DNA from: Polaromonas sp.
Lineage (GTDB): Bacteria; Pseudomonadota; Gammaproteobacteria; Burkholderiales; Burkholderiaceae_C
NCBI GenBank assembly: GCA_013205645.1
Contig: JABMMH010000297.1
Span: 1 to 10,968, forward strand
Length of the DNA: 10,968 nt
Reading direction: 5' to 3'
Each line of letters starts with the position of its first letter. The stretch's first letter is position 1. Both the position numbers and the translations under genes were made by a program. Shown piece by piece: positions 1-7,169 of the stretch. The notes below the pieces were generated by a model. That model was not told where the DNA came from. It worked only from the letters and a program-made list of their open reading frames with translations, and ran no database searches.

Positions 1-1
1 C

Positions 2-169
2 ATTCACATTCGCTGTTTTGTGCTCGACCCCAGCGTCGCCTCCAGCCTGAAGTTCTTACGCAAGACGCCTTGGGCCCGCGAAAAAGTTGAGAGTCTTTAC
101 CTCTTCATGCTGCGTGAGCAGCGCAGAGCAGCACACGGTCAAAGTCAAGGTCACGCTCAACGGCCGTGA
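2..169 (+). CDS. VF530 family (DUF2132) protein, C-terminal part, cut by the window edge
   Basis: The reading frame is open from base 2 to the TGA at 167-169 and gives 55 residues. The start lies outside the window. The segment CFVLDPSV, then SSLKFLRKTPWAREKVESLY, is the conserved C-terminal half of the small VF530/DUF2132 family. A Gln/His/Arg-rich tail follows that is probably not conserved. Members are usually 70-90 residues long. The known Vibrio structure is a small helical fold said to resemble a DNA-binding part of RecA, but no cellular role is established. The TGA overlaps the GTG start of the next gene (GTGA at 166-169), so the two are probably translationally coupled. The family call is confident; the function is unknown. 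Confidence 0.85.
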   Translation: MHIRCFVLDPSVASSLKFLRKTPWAREKVESLYLFMLREQRRAAHGQSQGHAQRP

Positions 170-828
170 TCCCGCCCCTTCAGTTTCATCACCTCGACGC
201 AGACCTGTTGGTGCTCGACAAACCAGCCGGCCTGCTGGCCGTGCCCGGTCGCGGTGAAGACAAGCAAGATTGCCTGAGCGCACGCGTTCAAAGTCTCTAC
301 CCGGATGCGCTGGTGGTACATCGGCTGGACATGGCCACCTCGGGGCTGATGCTGATGGCGCGGAACCCCAGCGCACAAAGGGTGTTGAGCTTGGCCTTTG
401 CCGAACGCCGCGTGCACAAGCGCTATGTGGCGGTGGTGCATGGGCTGATGACCTCGCATTCAAATACCTTGGCGGACGCAGACGGTTGGCGCCTGATCGA
501 CCTGCCGATTGCGGCTGACTGGCCGAACCGCCCGCCGCGCGTGATCAACCACGACAGCGGCAAAGCAAGCCAGACCCGCTGGCGTATCGACAGCCATGAC
601 GCCCAAGCCAACACCACCCGACTGCAACTGGAACCGCTGACCGGCCGATCCCACCAGCTGCGCGTGCATTTGCTGGCGCTGGGCCACCCGATCGTCGGGG
701 ATGCGCTGTACGCAGCCCCTGACTTGGTTGCGTTGGAGAGCCGGCTGCACTTGCATGCGTCGGCGCTGGCTTTCGACCATCCCGTCACGGGGGTGAGACT
801 GAGTTTTGACAGCCTTGCTCCTTTTTAA
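166..828 (+). CDS. rluA: RluA-type pseudouridine synthase (23S rRNA U746 / tRNA U32)
   Basis: This cytoplasmic enzyme isomerises uridine to pseudouridine in structured RNA. The 220 residues match the length of E. coli RluA (about 219). The catalytic motif HRLDMATSGL is at residues 52-61, with Asp55 as the nucleophile. Other RluA-like blocks are LDKPAGLLAVPGR near 17-29, DLPIAADWPNRP at 112-123 and LTGRSHQLRVHLLALGHPIVGD at about 158-179. The DWPNRP block and the absence of an N-terminal S4 domain favour RluA over RluC or RluD. The start is a GTG inside the stop codon of the upstream VF530 gene. No strong ribosome site stands at the right distance, which fits coupling. The subfamily is confident, but dual tRNA/rRNA specificity is inferred from E. 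coli. Confidence 0.9.
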   Translation: MIPPLQFHHLDADLLVLDKPAGLLAVPGRGEDKQDCLSARVQSLYPDALVVHRLDMATSGLMLMARNPSAQRVLSLAFAERRVHKRYVAVVHGLMTSHSNTLADADGWRLIDLPIAADWPNRPPRVINHDSGKASQTRWRIDSHDAQANTTRLQLEPLTGRSHQLRVHLLALGHPIVGDALYAAPDLVALESRLHLHASALAFDHPVTGVRLSFDSLAPF

Positions 829-886
829 GGTCGGTTGACGCCGTAGCAGCGCACAGTGGTCTGGCCAAGTCTTTATGATGGCCGTC

Positions 887-1645
887 ATGACACACACACA
901 CCTGACCATCCTGACCGGGGCATCGCGCGGCATGGGCCTTGCCATGGCCGAACAACTGCTCCAGCCAGACCGCACGCTGTTGTGCATTTCACGCCATGCC
1001 AACCCAGCCCTGGCCACACTGGCCGAAGCCCAGGGAGCGACCTTGATTCAATGGACGGAAGACTTGGCCCAAGGCGCTGCGGTCAGCCGCCAGCTCGAAG
1101 CGTGGTTGCTGGCGCAAGAGAGTGCCGGTTTTGCCAGCGCAACCTTGATCAACAACGCAGGCGTCATCCCGCGCATCGCGCCGCTGAGCCACAGCGATGC
1201 GGATGATTTGGCACAAGCGCTGCGTGTCGGCTTAGAAGCGCCGATGCAATTGAGCGCGGCGTTTTTGCGGGCGACGGGCCACTGGTCAGTCATGCGCAAG
1301 GTGCTGAATATTTCATCGGGCCTAGGCCGCCGGCCAATGGCCTCGCAGGCGGCTTACTGCGCGGCCAAGGCCGGCATGGACCATTTCACCCGCTGTTTGG
1401 CGCTGGACGAAGCCCTCAAGCCGAACGGCGCCAAGGTCTGTGCCTTAGCGCCCGGCGTCATCGACACCGACATGCAAGTGCAATTACGCAGCGCAGACGA
1501 TGCGCTTTTTCCAGACCGAAAAGGCTTTTCCGGACTGCACCAAGGCGGTCAGCTCAGCTCGCCGGTCGATGCCGCCAGGAGCGTGCTGGCGGTTTTGGCA
1601 CGGGCTGACTTTGGTCAAAATCCGGTGGCAGATGTGCGGGACTAG
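887..1645 (+). CDS. SDR-family NAD(P)H-dependent oxidoreductase (benzil/sepiapterin-reductase-like)
   Basis: This is a classical short-chain dehydrogenase of about 252 residues. The cofactor motif TGASRGMG is at 10-17 and NNAG at 89-92. The catalytic set is Ser143 or Ser144 in NISSGLG, Tyr157 and Lys161 (YxxxK). APGVIDTDM is at 188-196. The PGVIDTDMQ...R segment and the late GFSGLHQGGQLSSP segment resemble the benzil reductase/sepiapterin reductase branch rather than FabG. The substrate cannot be told from sequence. I chose the ATG at 887 because it sits close to the first beta strand; in-frame ATGs at 875 and 878 are possible, and none has a clear Shine-Dalgarno. The gene stands alone, 58 bases after rluA, and converges on the universal stress protein gene. 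Confidence 0.85.
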   Translation: MTHTHLTILTGASRGMGLAMAEQLLQPDRTLLCISRHANPALATLAEAQGATLIQWTEDLAQGAAVSRQLEAWLLAQESAGFASATLINNAGVIPRIAPLSHSDADDLAQALRVGLEAPMQLSAAFLRATGHWSVMRKVLNISSGLGRRPMASQAAYCAAKAGMDHFTRCLALDEALKPNGAKVCALAPGVIDTDMQVQLRSADDALFPDRKGFSGLHQGGQLSSPVDAARSVLAVLARADFGQNPVADVRD

Positions 1646-1664
1646 GTACGCTCAGTCGCGTACC
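1645..1664. terminator. Perfect hairpin across two convergent stop codons, possible bidirectional terminator
   Basis: GGTACGC (1645-1651) and GCGTACC (1658-1664) are exact inverted repeats around a six-base loop. The left arm begins on the last base of the SDR stop codon and the loop holds the stop codon of the stress protein gene. No T-run follows on either strand, so it is not a textbook intrinsic terminator. Termination or mRNA 3'-end protection is inferred from its position. Confidence 0.4.
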
Positions 1665-2089
1665 ACCAACACCGGCAAATGCGCGTGCGACAAGACCTGT
1701 GACGTGACGCTGCCCAGAATCAGTTTTTCCAGACCTTTGCGGCCGTGCGAACCCATGACGATGAGGTCAGCACCGATCTCGTTGGCCTTCTCCAGAATCA
1801 CTTTGTAGACGGTGTGGCCTTCTACCAAGGCCGTGGTGATCTCAATGCCGACCGTCTGAAACGCGTCCTGGGCGACTTGCAATGCCAGTTTGCCCTCGGT
1901 CGTTGCGGCGCTCAGGTATTCGGCATGGCCGTAGGCAAAATCAGTGCCTGCGCCGGTGAAAACGTAGGGGTCAATCACGTAGATGGCCGTGACCTGGCTT
2001 TTGAAGATCTGCGCCAGACCGATGGCTTTTTCGATCGCCCGTTGGGCGTTGTCAGAGCCATCTGCCGGAATGAGAATGTGTTTGAACAT
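1652..2089 (-). CDS. Universal stress protein, UspA family, ATP-binding type
   Basis: This is a single-domain cytoplasmic Usp protein of 145 residues, the usual length. The N-terminal strand and loop MFKHILIPADGSD carries the conserved Asp10. The C-terminal nucleotide motif G-2x-G-9x-GS is intact: Gly113 and Gly116, then Gly126-Ser127, within GSHGRKG and ILGSVTS. This marks the ATP-binding subgroup (MJ0577-like) rather than the UspA type that does not bind ATP. The start lies one base after the stop codon of the DUF427 gene, and a GAGG ribosome site sits inside the end of that gene, so the pair is an operon with likely coupling. Proteins of this family support survival under starvation or stress; the specific role here is unknown. 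Confidence 0.92.
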   Translation of the reverse strand: MFKHILIPADGSDNAQRAIEKAIGLAQIFKSQVTAIYVIDPYVFTGAGTDFAYGHAEYLSAATTEGKLALQVAQDAFQTVGIEITTALVEGHTVYKVILEKANEIGADLIVMGSHGRKGLEKLILGSVTSQVLSHAHLPVLVVRD

Positions 2090-2090
2090 C

Positions 2091-2372
2091 CTAAGCCTCG
2101 ATCCTCACACCCTTCCAGAAAGCCACGCGGTCTTTGATCGAATCGGCGTCGTTCTTGGGGTCCGGGTAGTACCAAGCCGCATCGGTGTTCATTTCGCCGT
2201 TGACCAGCAGCGAGTAATAACTCGCCTGCCCTTTCCAAGAGCACATGGTGTGGTGGTTGCTGAAGGTGACGCAGTCGCGGTTGAGCGAGCTGATGGGGAA
2301 ATAGTGGTTGCCTTCGAGCGTAACGATGTCGTCGCTCTCTGCAATCACGGTGTCTTGCCAAATGGCTTTCAT
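2091..2372 (-). CDS. DUF427 domain-containing protein
   Basis: This is a compact 93-residue DUF427 protein with the family's signature: an N-terminal ESDD segment with EGNHYFP, the central CSWKGQASYYSL, and DAAWYYPDPK followed by VAFWKGVRIEA. Family members are small beta-rich proteins with no agreed function. No signal peptide or membrane segment is visible, so it is probably cytosolic. The ATG at 2372 has a good AAGGA ribosome site about six bases upstream. It is the first gene of a two-gene unit with the universal stress protein, which suggests a stress-related role, but that is only guilt by association. Confidence 0.88.
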   Translation of the reverse strand: MKAIWQDTVIAESDDIVTLEGNHYFPISSLNRDCVTFSNHHTMCSWKGQASYYSLLVNGEMNTDAAWYYPDPKNDADSIKDRVAFWKGVRIEA

Positions 2373-2535
2373 GGGTGTCCTTGGAATTCGCTGGCAATTT
2401 GCTAAAAGTGCAAGCTTACACGTCGCCTTGTGGATGAGCCGGGGCCATCAGCAAAGGCGTTCGAAACAACACGGTTAGTATTTGAGTTGATCCGAGCCAC
2501 CCTGCAAAGCCAAGCGCTTTCAATTTCAATTTTTC
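2373..2535. other. Divergent intergenic region between the DUF427/usp operon and pabBC
   Basis: These 163 bases must hold the promoters for both flanking units. I see AT-richer patches (TTGCAC followed by TTTTAGCAAATT on the minus strand; TTAGTATTTGAG on the plus strand) but no pair of boxes with good match and spacing, so I do not call a promoter. No conserved peptide is visible in any frame. Confidence 0.5.
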
Positions 2536-4434
2536 ATGCCTGACGTCGCTACTTCTAATTTTTCCACGGCCTTGGGCTGCTTTGCCCTGCTGGATGACCA
2601 GCAAGCCCCTGCAACCGAGGCCGCCTCTCGTTTATACACGGGACACGTCGCCACTCTACAGATCAGCGATGCCGCTGCGTTGGACCATGCCATCGCCCAG
2701 ATGCAGCAAGCGCTGGCACAAGGACTGCATGCCATCACGCTGCTGAACTACGAGCTGGGCGCCGAACTGCACGGCGTGCAGCCACGCCATCAAAATGACC
2801 ATGCAACTGCCCCAAGCCAGCCCAGCCAGATACTGCTGTTCAGCCACTGCGAAAACATGACGGCTGAGCAAGTTGCGGTCTGGCTGGAGGCCCGTGAACA
2901 GCAATCCTTCAGCGGCCGCAGCGGCCAAGTCGGCCCCGCCGGGATTATCAATTTGCAAGCGAGCGTGGGGCCGCTTGAATTCGCCGCAGCCTTAGAGCGC
3001 ATTCACGCGTACATCGAGGCCGGCGACAGCTACCAGATCAACTACACCTACCGCCTGCACTTTGACGCTTATGGCTCGCCGCTGGATTTGTACCGGCGCT
3101 TGCGCGAGCGTCAGCCAGTGCCATACGGCGCACTGATCGGCTTGCCGGACGGCAGCGCCGTGTTGTCGCTGTCGCCGGAACTTTTTGTGCGCCACAGCCA
3201 AGGCGCGTTGCAGGCACAACCCATGAAGGGCACGGCGCCGGCCGGCACGCTCAATCGCCAGGACGACGCAGCACTCTCTGCCGCGCTGGCCAGCGACCCG
3301 AAAAACCGAGCCGAAAACGTCATGATCGTCGACTTGCTGCGCAACGACTTTGGCCGCGTCGCCCAAGCCGGCAGCGTGAGCGTGCCCAAACTCTTTGAGG
3401 TCCAGCGCTTTGGCGACGTGCTGCAAATGACGTCGACTATTTGCGCCCGCTTGCGCGCGGACGTCGGGCTGGCCGAGTTGCTACGGGCCGTATTGCCCTG
3501 CGGCTCGATCGTCGGCGCGCCCAAGCGCCGCAGCTTGGAGATCATTCGCGAGCTGGAGGTCGATGCACGCGGCATCTACACCGGCGCCATCGGCTGGTTT
3601 GAGCCGCCTGCGGCCAACGCGCCGCCAAGCCAACTGCCTGATTTTTGCCTGTCGGTACCTATCCGAACGCTGACACTGGCGCCTTTGCAAGACGGCTTGC
3701 GCGCCGGTGAAATGGGCGTGGGTGCGGGCATCGTGCATGACAGCCAGCCAGACACAGAGTACGAAGAATGCCAACTCAAGGCCGGCTTTTTGACCGGCCT
3801 CAGCCATGACTTTGAACTCTTTGAAACGCTGCACGCCAGCCGCGAGCAAGGGGCCCGGCACCAAGCGCGGCACCTCAAGCGTTTGGCTCAATCGGCTGCC
3901 GTGTTTGGCTTTCCGATGGATCAAGACGCCATCGCTATGGCCTTGGCCGACGCTTGCGCAGCGCTGCCACCTGGCATAGCGCACAGACTCCGACTAGCGC
4001 TGGATGCCAGCGGCCACATCAAGCTTCAAAGTGCACCGCTGCAAGGCTTGGCCGGACCGGTGCGGGCACTCTTGGCAAGCGAGGCAACCGAGGCCAGCGA
4101 CCTGTTTTTGCGCCACAAGACCACCCTGCGCGAGCGTTACGACGCCGGCTGGCGTGCCGCCGAAGCCGAGGGCGCTTTTGACATGTTGTTTTTCAATGCC
4201 GAGGGCGAATTGACCGAGGGTGGACGCAGCAATGTGTTTGTCAAACTGCAAGGCCGCTGGTACACGCCACCGCTGGCCTGCGGCGTGTTGCCCGGCGTGA
4301 TGCGCTCGGTGCTGCTGGACGACCCGGACTGGAACGCCACTGAGCGGCGCTTGACCCGCAACGACCTGCTCGCCGCCGAAGCCCTGGTGCTGTGCAATTC
4401 GCTGCGCGGCGCCCTGCCGGCAACGCTAGGCTGA
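2536..4434 (+). CDS. pabBC: Fused aminodeoxychorismate synthase component I / aminodeoxychorismate lyase (PabB-PabC)
   Basis: This bifunctional enzyme of the p-aminobenzoate branch of folate synthesis has 632 residues. Residues of about 1-420 are a chorismate-binding PabB domain. The motif PMKGT at 229-233 carries Lys231, which marks aminodeoxychorismate synthase (anthranilate synthase has Ala here). DLLRND is at 266-271, CGSIVGAPK at 322-330 and GVGAGIV at 394-400. From about 425 a class IV PLP-dependent lyase domain follows: FELFETLHA, then HKTT with Lys528 as the likely PLP lysine, then EGGRSN at 561-566. PabB makes aminodeoxychorismate from chorismate and ammonia; PabC releases pyruvate to give PABA. 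The glutaminase PabA is not in the window. The ribosome site is weak. The fusion is known in proteobacteria, so this is not novel. Confidence 0.93.
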   Translation: MPDVATSNFSTALGCFALLDDQQAPATEAASRLYTGHVATLQISDAAALDHAIAQMQQALAQGLHAITLLNYELGAELHGVQPRHQNDHATAPSQPSQILLFSHCENMTAEQVAVWLEAREQQSFSGRSGQVGPAGIINLQASVGPLEFAAALERIHAYIEAGDSYQINYTYRLHFDAYGSPLDLYRRLRERQPVPYGALIGLPDGSAVLSLSPELFVRHSQGALQAQPMKGTAPAGTLNRQDDAALSAALASDPKNRAENVMIVDLLRNDFGRVAQAGSVSVPKLFEVQRFGDVLQMTSTICARLRADVGLAELLRAVLPCGSIVGAPKRRSLEIIRELEVDARGIYTGAIGWFEPPAANAPPSQLPDFCLSVPIRTLTLAPLQDGLRAGEMGVGAGIVHDSQPDTEYEECQLKAGFLTGLSHDFELFETLHASREQGARHQARHLKRLAQSAAVFGFPMDQDAIAMALADACAALPPGIAHRLRLALDASGHIKLQSAPLQGLAGPVRALLASEATEASDLFLRHKTTLRERYDAGWRAAEAEGAFDMLFFNAEGELTEGGRSNVFVKLQGRWYTPPLACGVLPGVMRSVLLDDPDWNATERRLTRNDLLAAEALVLCNSLRGALPATLG

Positions 4435-4468
4435 CCCGCCTTTGGGATGGGTGGCGTCGGTCATAGGG

Positions 4469-5500
4469 TCACTTATATCGTTCACGCGCCAAGGCGGCAC
4501 CTTTGGCCAGCGCTTCGAGTTTCTTCAGGGCTACTTCACGGCTCATCGGTGCCAAGCCGCAATTGGTACACGGCAGCAGCCGGTTTTTAGGCACGTACTG
4601 AAGCGCTTTGCCGATGGTGTCGGCGACTTGCTCGGGTGTTTCAATCACGTCGCTGGCGACGTCGATGACGCCGACCATGACATCTTTGCCTTCCAGCAGC
4701 GCCATCAAATGCGGCGGCACATGCGAGTGGTAGCACTCGAGGCTGACTTGCTGAATGCTGCTTTTGGCCAGCGCCGGCAGCACCTGCTCATACTGCCGCC
4801 ACTCTTCACCCAGCGTTTCTTTCCAGTCGTCATTGGCCTTGATGCCGTAGCCGTAGCAAATGTGCACGGCGGTCGTGCAGGTGAGGCCCTGCGCAGCACG
4901 CTCCAGGGCTTTGACGCCCCAGTCGGCAGCTTCTTTCATGTAGACATTGAAAGCAGGTTCGTCAAACTGAATGACGTCCACACCGTCGGCTTGCAAGGCC
5001 AAGGCTTCTTGGTTCAGCAGCTCGGCAAAGGCCATTGCCAGCTTGATCTTGTCACCGTAAAACTGGTCGGCCACGGTGTCGACGATTGTCATCGGGCCGG
5101 GCAAAGTGAACTTGATTTTCTTTGTCGTGTGGGCGCGCAAAAACTGGGCTTCGGCGGCATGCACACGGCCCTTGAGTTTGAGCGCCGAGACCACCTGCGG
5201 CACCATCGCGTCGTAGCGGTTGTCGCGAATGCCCATCTTCACTTTGTGCTCGAAGTCAATGCCTTCGACTTGCTCCAAAAAGCCGTGCACAAAATGCTGG
5301 CGCGACTGCTCGCCATCACCAATCACGTCTAGGCCAGCGTCTTCTTGCGCCTTGATCCACAGCAGCGTGGCATCCAGTTTGGCCTGCGCCAGTTCAGCGC
5401 CTTCGACCTTCCACTGCGGCCAGAGTTTTTGGGTTTCTGACAACCAAGCGGGCTTGGGCAAGCTGCCGGCAATGGTGGCGCTGAAAAGGGATCGGGTCAT
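4469..5500 (-). CDS. MesD-like / core-MetE methionine synthase (cobalamin-independent methyltransferase fold)
   Basis: This 343-residue protein corresponds to only the C-terminal catalytic barrel of MetE. The zinc and homocysteine site is complete: His213 and Cys215 in VHICYGYG, Glu255 in SLECYHSH and Cys314 in CTNCG (Cys311 nearby). The substrate loop IQFDEPAFN is at about 177-185. The N-terminus TIAGSLPKPAWL and the block GDGEQSRQHF match what I recall of the short MesD family, whose members need the partner MesX (DUF1852) rather than methyl-tetrahydrofolate. MesX is not in this window, so the methyl donor remains open. The ATG at 5500 has a GGAG about 11 bases upstream; the open frame runs further up, but that extension has no family resemblance. 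The gene is convergent with pabBC. Confidence 0.85.
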   Translation of the reverse strand: MTRSLFSATIAGSLPKPAWLSETQKLWPQWKVEGAELAQAKLDATLLWIKAQEDAGLDVIGDGEQSRQHFVHGFLEQVEGIDFEHKVKMGIRDNRYDAMVPQVVSALKLKGRVHAAEAQFLRAHTTKKIKFTLPGPMTIVDTVADQFYGDKIKLAMAFAELLNQEALALQADGVDVIQFDEPAFNVYMKEAADWGVKALERAAQGLTCTTAVHICYGYGIKANDDWKETLGEEWRQYEQVLPALAKSSIQQVSLECYHSHVPPHLMALLEGKDVMVGVIDVASDVIETPEQVADTIGKALQYVPKNRLLPCTNCGLAPMSREVALKKLEALAKGAALARERYK

Positions 5501-5549
5501 GTCTGGGTTTCTCCGTGAGGGCTGATGTCTGAAGCCGCTGTCATTGTTG

Positions 5550-5561
5550 TGAATTAATGCA
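5550..5561. promoter_or_regulatory. Weak dyad upstream of the mesD-like gene, possible operator
   Basis: TGAATTAATGCA is an imperfect palindrome around ATTAAT, about 50 bases before the mesD-like ATG. It loosely recalls LysR-type sites but does not fit the MetR consensus spacing (TGAA-N5-TTCA). A TATAGT-like box lies just upstream on the minus strand (5572-5567) with no good -35. The call is speculative. Confidence 0.15.
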
Positions 5562-5654
5562 TCGCCACTATAGCGAAAGAAAGCCCGTAAAAGCCACTGG
5601 CTAAAAGGCTGTTCCAATAGATGCCTTTCCTGTACCCGACCCAAGACGAATCTC

Positions 5655-6215
5655 ATGGCACTCAAAGCCACCATCTACAAAGCCCAATTGCAAATCGCCG
5701 ACATGGACCGCAACGTCTATGCCGACCACACGGTGGTCATCGCGCGCCACCCGTCAGAGGCCGACGAACGCATGATGATCCGCCTGCTGGCATTCGCTCT
5801 GAACGTCACCGCCGACGACCAAAAGGGCAAGCTCGAATTCGCCAAAGATCTTTGGGATGTGGACGAAGCCGCTCTGTGGCACAAGGATTACACCGACGCT
5901 ATTCAGCACTGGATTGACGTTGGCCAGCCTGATGACAAACGCCTGATGCGCGCCGCTGGCCGGGCCGAGCGGGTGACGGTGCTGAGCTTTTCCAGCAGCA
6001 CGCCGGTGTGGTGGAAAGCCATTGAAACCAAACTCACGCGGGCTAGCAACTTGGTGGTCTGGCAAATTGACGCGGCTGAAAGTCAGGCGCTGGCCAAACT
6101 CGCAGCCCGCACCATGCAACTGCAGGTGACGGTGCAAGACGGCACGGTGTGGATGAGCACCACCACCGACTCCGTCGAGATCACACCGCGCCGCCTGACG
6201 CCGCGCCCGGATTAG
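5655..6215 (+). CDS. yaeQ: YaeQ family protein
   Basis: This is a 186-residue, full-length YaeQ protein. Recognisable blocks are MALKATIYKAQLQIADMDR at the N-terminus, MIRLLAFALN at 40-50, LEFAKDLWDVDEAALWHKD at about 60-78 and HWIDVGQPDDKRLMRAAGRA at 85-104. The fold is of the PD-(D/E)XK nuclease type in structural classifications. The E. coli gene was first noted in connection with RfaH suppression, but its biochemical role is not settled. The ATG at 5655 has only a weak purine-rich stretch before it. Its TAG overlaps the stop codon of the convergent ion channel gene, leaving no room for a separate terminator. Confidence 0.92.
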   Translation: MALKATIYKAQLQIADMDRNVYADHTVVIARHPSEADERMMIRLLAFALNVTADDQKGKLEFAKDLWDVDEAALWHKDYTDAIQHWIDVGQPDDKRLMRAAGRAERVTVLSFSSSTPVWWKAIETKLTRASNLVVWQIDAAESQALAKLAARTMQLQVTVQDGTVWMSTTTDSVEITPRRLTPRPD

Positions 6216-7156
6216 CCCTTGGCTGCCTCTTCATCATGCTGGTAAACCGGTAGTTCGGCGCCGCAGTTGAAGCAGAATTTGGCAGACTCTGTTTGCCCTT
6301 CAGTCAAGCACTCTTGACAGGTACGGGTGGTCGGCAAGGCCTGCCGGCGGCCCATGCGTTGCGCGGCCATTTCCGCCGTGACAATCCCAGTCGGCACCGC
6401 CAACGTACCCCAGCCCATGAGCATCATGAAAGAGGCAATCAAGCGGCCAAAATCAGTCTTTGGCACAAGGTCGCCAAAGCCGACGGTGGTCAAGGTACTG
6501 ATGGCCCAGTAAACCGACGTCGGAATGCTGGTGAAGCCATTGCCCGGTCCTTCGACCACGTACATGACGGTGCCAAAAATAAGCACCAGCATCAACACGG
6601 CGGACAGAAACACCAGAATCTTGCGGCGGCTGGCGACGAACGCCTGGGCCAACGCCTGATATTCATCCACGTAAGCGGCGAGCTTGAAGACCCGGAAGAC
6701 GCGCAGCAAACGCAGCACGCGCACGTCAATCAGCGCGTAAAGCTCTGGAAAAAACAGTGCCAGATACGTTGGCAACACGGCAAGCAAGTCGATCACGCCA
6801 AAAAAACTCGTGGCGTAAAGCAGCGGACGCCGCACACACACCAATCGGGCGATGTATTCGAGCGTGAAAAAGACCGTGAAGACCCATTCCAACCCGTTGA
6901 ACCATGGATCGTAGCGACCGCTCAAGGACTGCACGCTGTCCGCCATGACCACGCCGACGCTGATCAAAATAGCCAGAATCAGCATCACATCAAAACGCCG
7001 GCCGGCCACGGTGTCGGCCTCAAAAATGACGGTGTAGACCTTCAACCGCCAGCCGTCTAAGGGCTTGCCCAACACGTCGTCAGAAGCTAAGAAATGCGGC
7101 GGAACTGTGGATTTTGGAGAAGGTGTCACGTGGCTTGTTCTGGCGAGCTTGGGCAA
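6212..7156 (-). CDS. Voltage-gated potassium channel-like ion transporter with C-terminal zinc ribbon
   Basis: This inner-membrane six-helix channel has about 314 residues. S1 is near 55-76, S2 86-107, S3 114-136, S4 143-163 with the arginine-spaced voltage sensor RVLRLLRVFRVFK, S5 180-201 and S6 239-262. The selectivity filter TTVGFGD (223-229) is that of a K+ channel. The cytoplasmic tail ends in CxxC-x11-CxxC (Cys280, 283, 295, 298; CQEC and CFNC), a zinc-ribbon-like module. The frame opens with TTG at 7156; GTG at 7129 is the other likely start, and neither has a strong ribosome site. The gene begins 13 bases after the rhodanese stop on the same strand, so it may be the second gene of that operon. 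The conducted ion and physiological role are inferred only from the filter. Confidence 0.9.
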   Translation of the reverse strand: MPKLARTSHVTPSPKSTVPPHFLASDDVLGKPLDGWRLKVYTVIFEADTVAGRRFDVMLILAILISVGVVMADSVQSLSGRYDPWFNGLEWVFTVFFTLEYIARLVCVRRPLLYATSFFGVIDLLAVLPTYLALFFPELYALIDVRVLRLLRVFRVFKLAAYVDEYQALAQAFVASRRKILVFLSAVLMLVLIFGTVMYVVEGPGNGFTSIPTSVYWAISTLTTVGFGDLVPKTDFGRLIASFMMLMGWGTLAVPTGIVTAEMAAQRMGRRQALPTTRTCQECLTEGQTESAKFCFNCGAELPVYQHDEEAAKG

Positions 7157-7169
7157 ATGTTACCCAGTA

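Noticed and set aside
4435..4468. Terminator hairpin between pabBC and the methionine synthase gene
   Set aside because: Only short, poorly placed complementary pieces (TGACCC/GGGTCA far apart, CGCC/GGCG with a long loop) and no T-run.
4442..5332. Long plus-strand open frame (296 codons) opposite the methionine synthase gene
   Set aside because: It is antisense to a gene with an intact zinc site and family blocks. Its translation shows no family motif, which is typical of a shadow frame in GC-rich DNA.
5501..5654. SAM or cobalamin riboswitch before the methionine synthase gene
   Set aside because: I found no conserved riboswitch core (no B12 box, no SAM-type helices) in the leader.
5501..5674. 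N-terminal extension of the methionine synthase frame
   Set aside because: The upstream residues do not resemble the family, while the ATG at 5500 has a ribosome site and the conserved SLPKPAWL follows at once.
6293..7060. Plus-strand open frame (255 codons) opposite the ion channel
   Set aside because: The minus strand has clear membrane helices and the K+ filter. The plus-strand product is Gln/His-rich with no recognisable domain.
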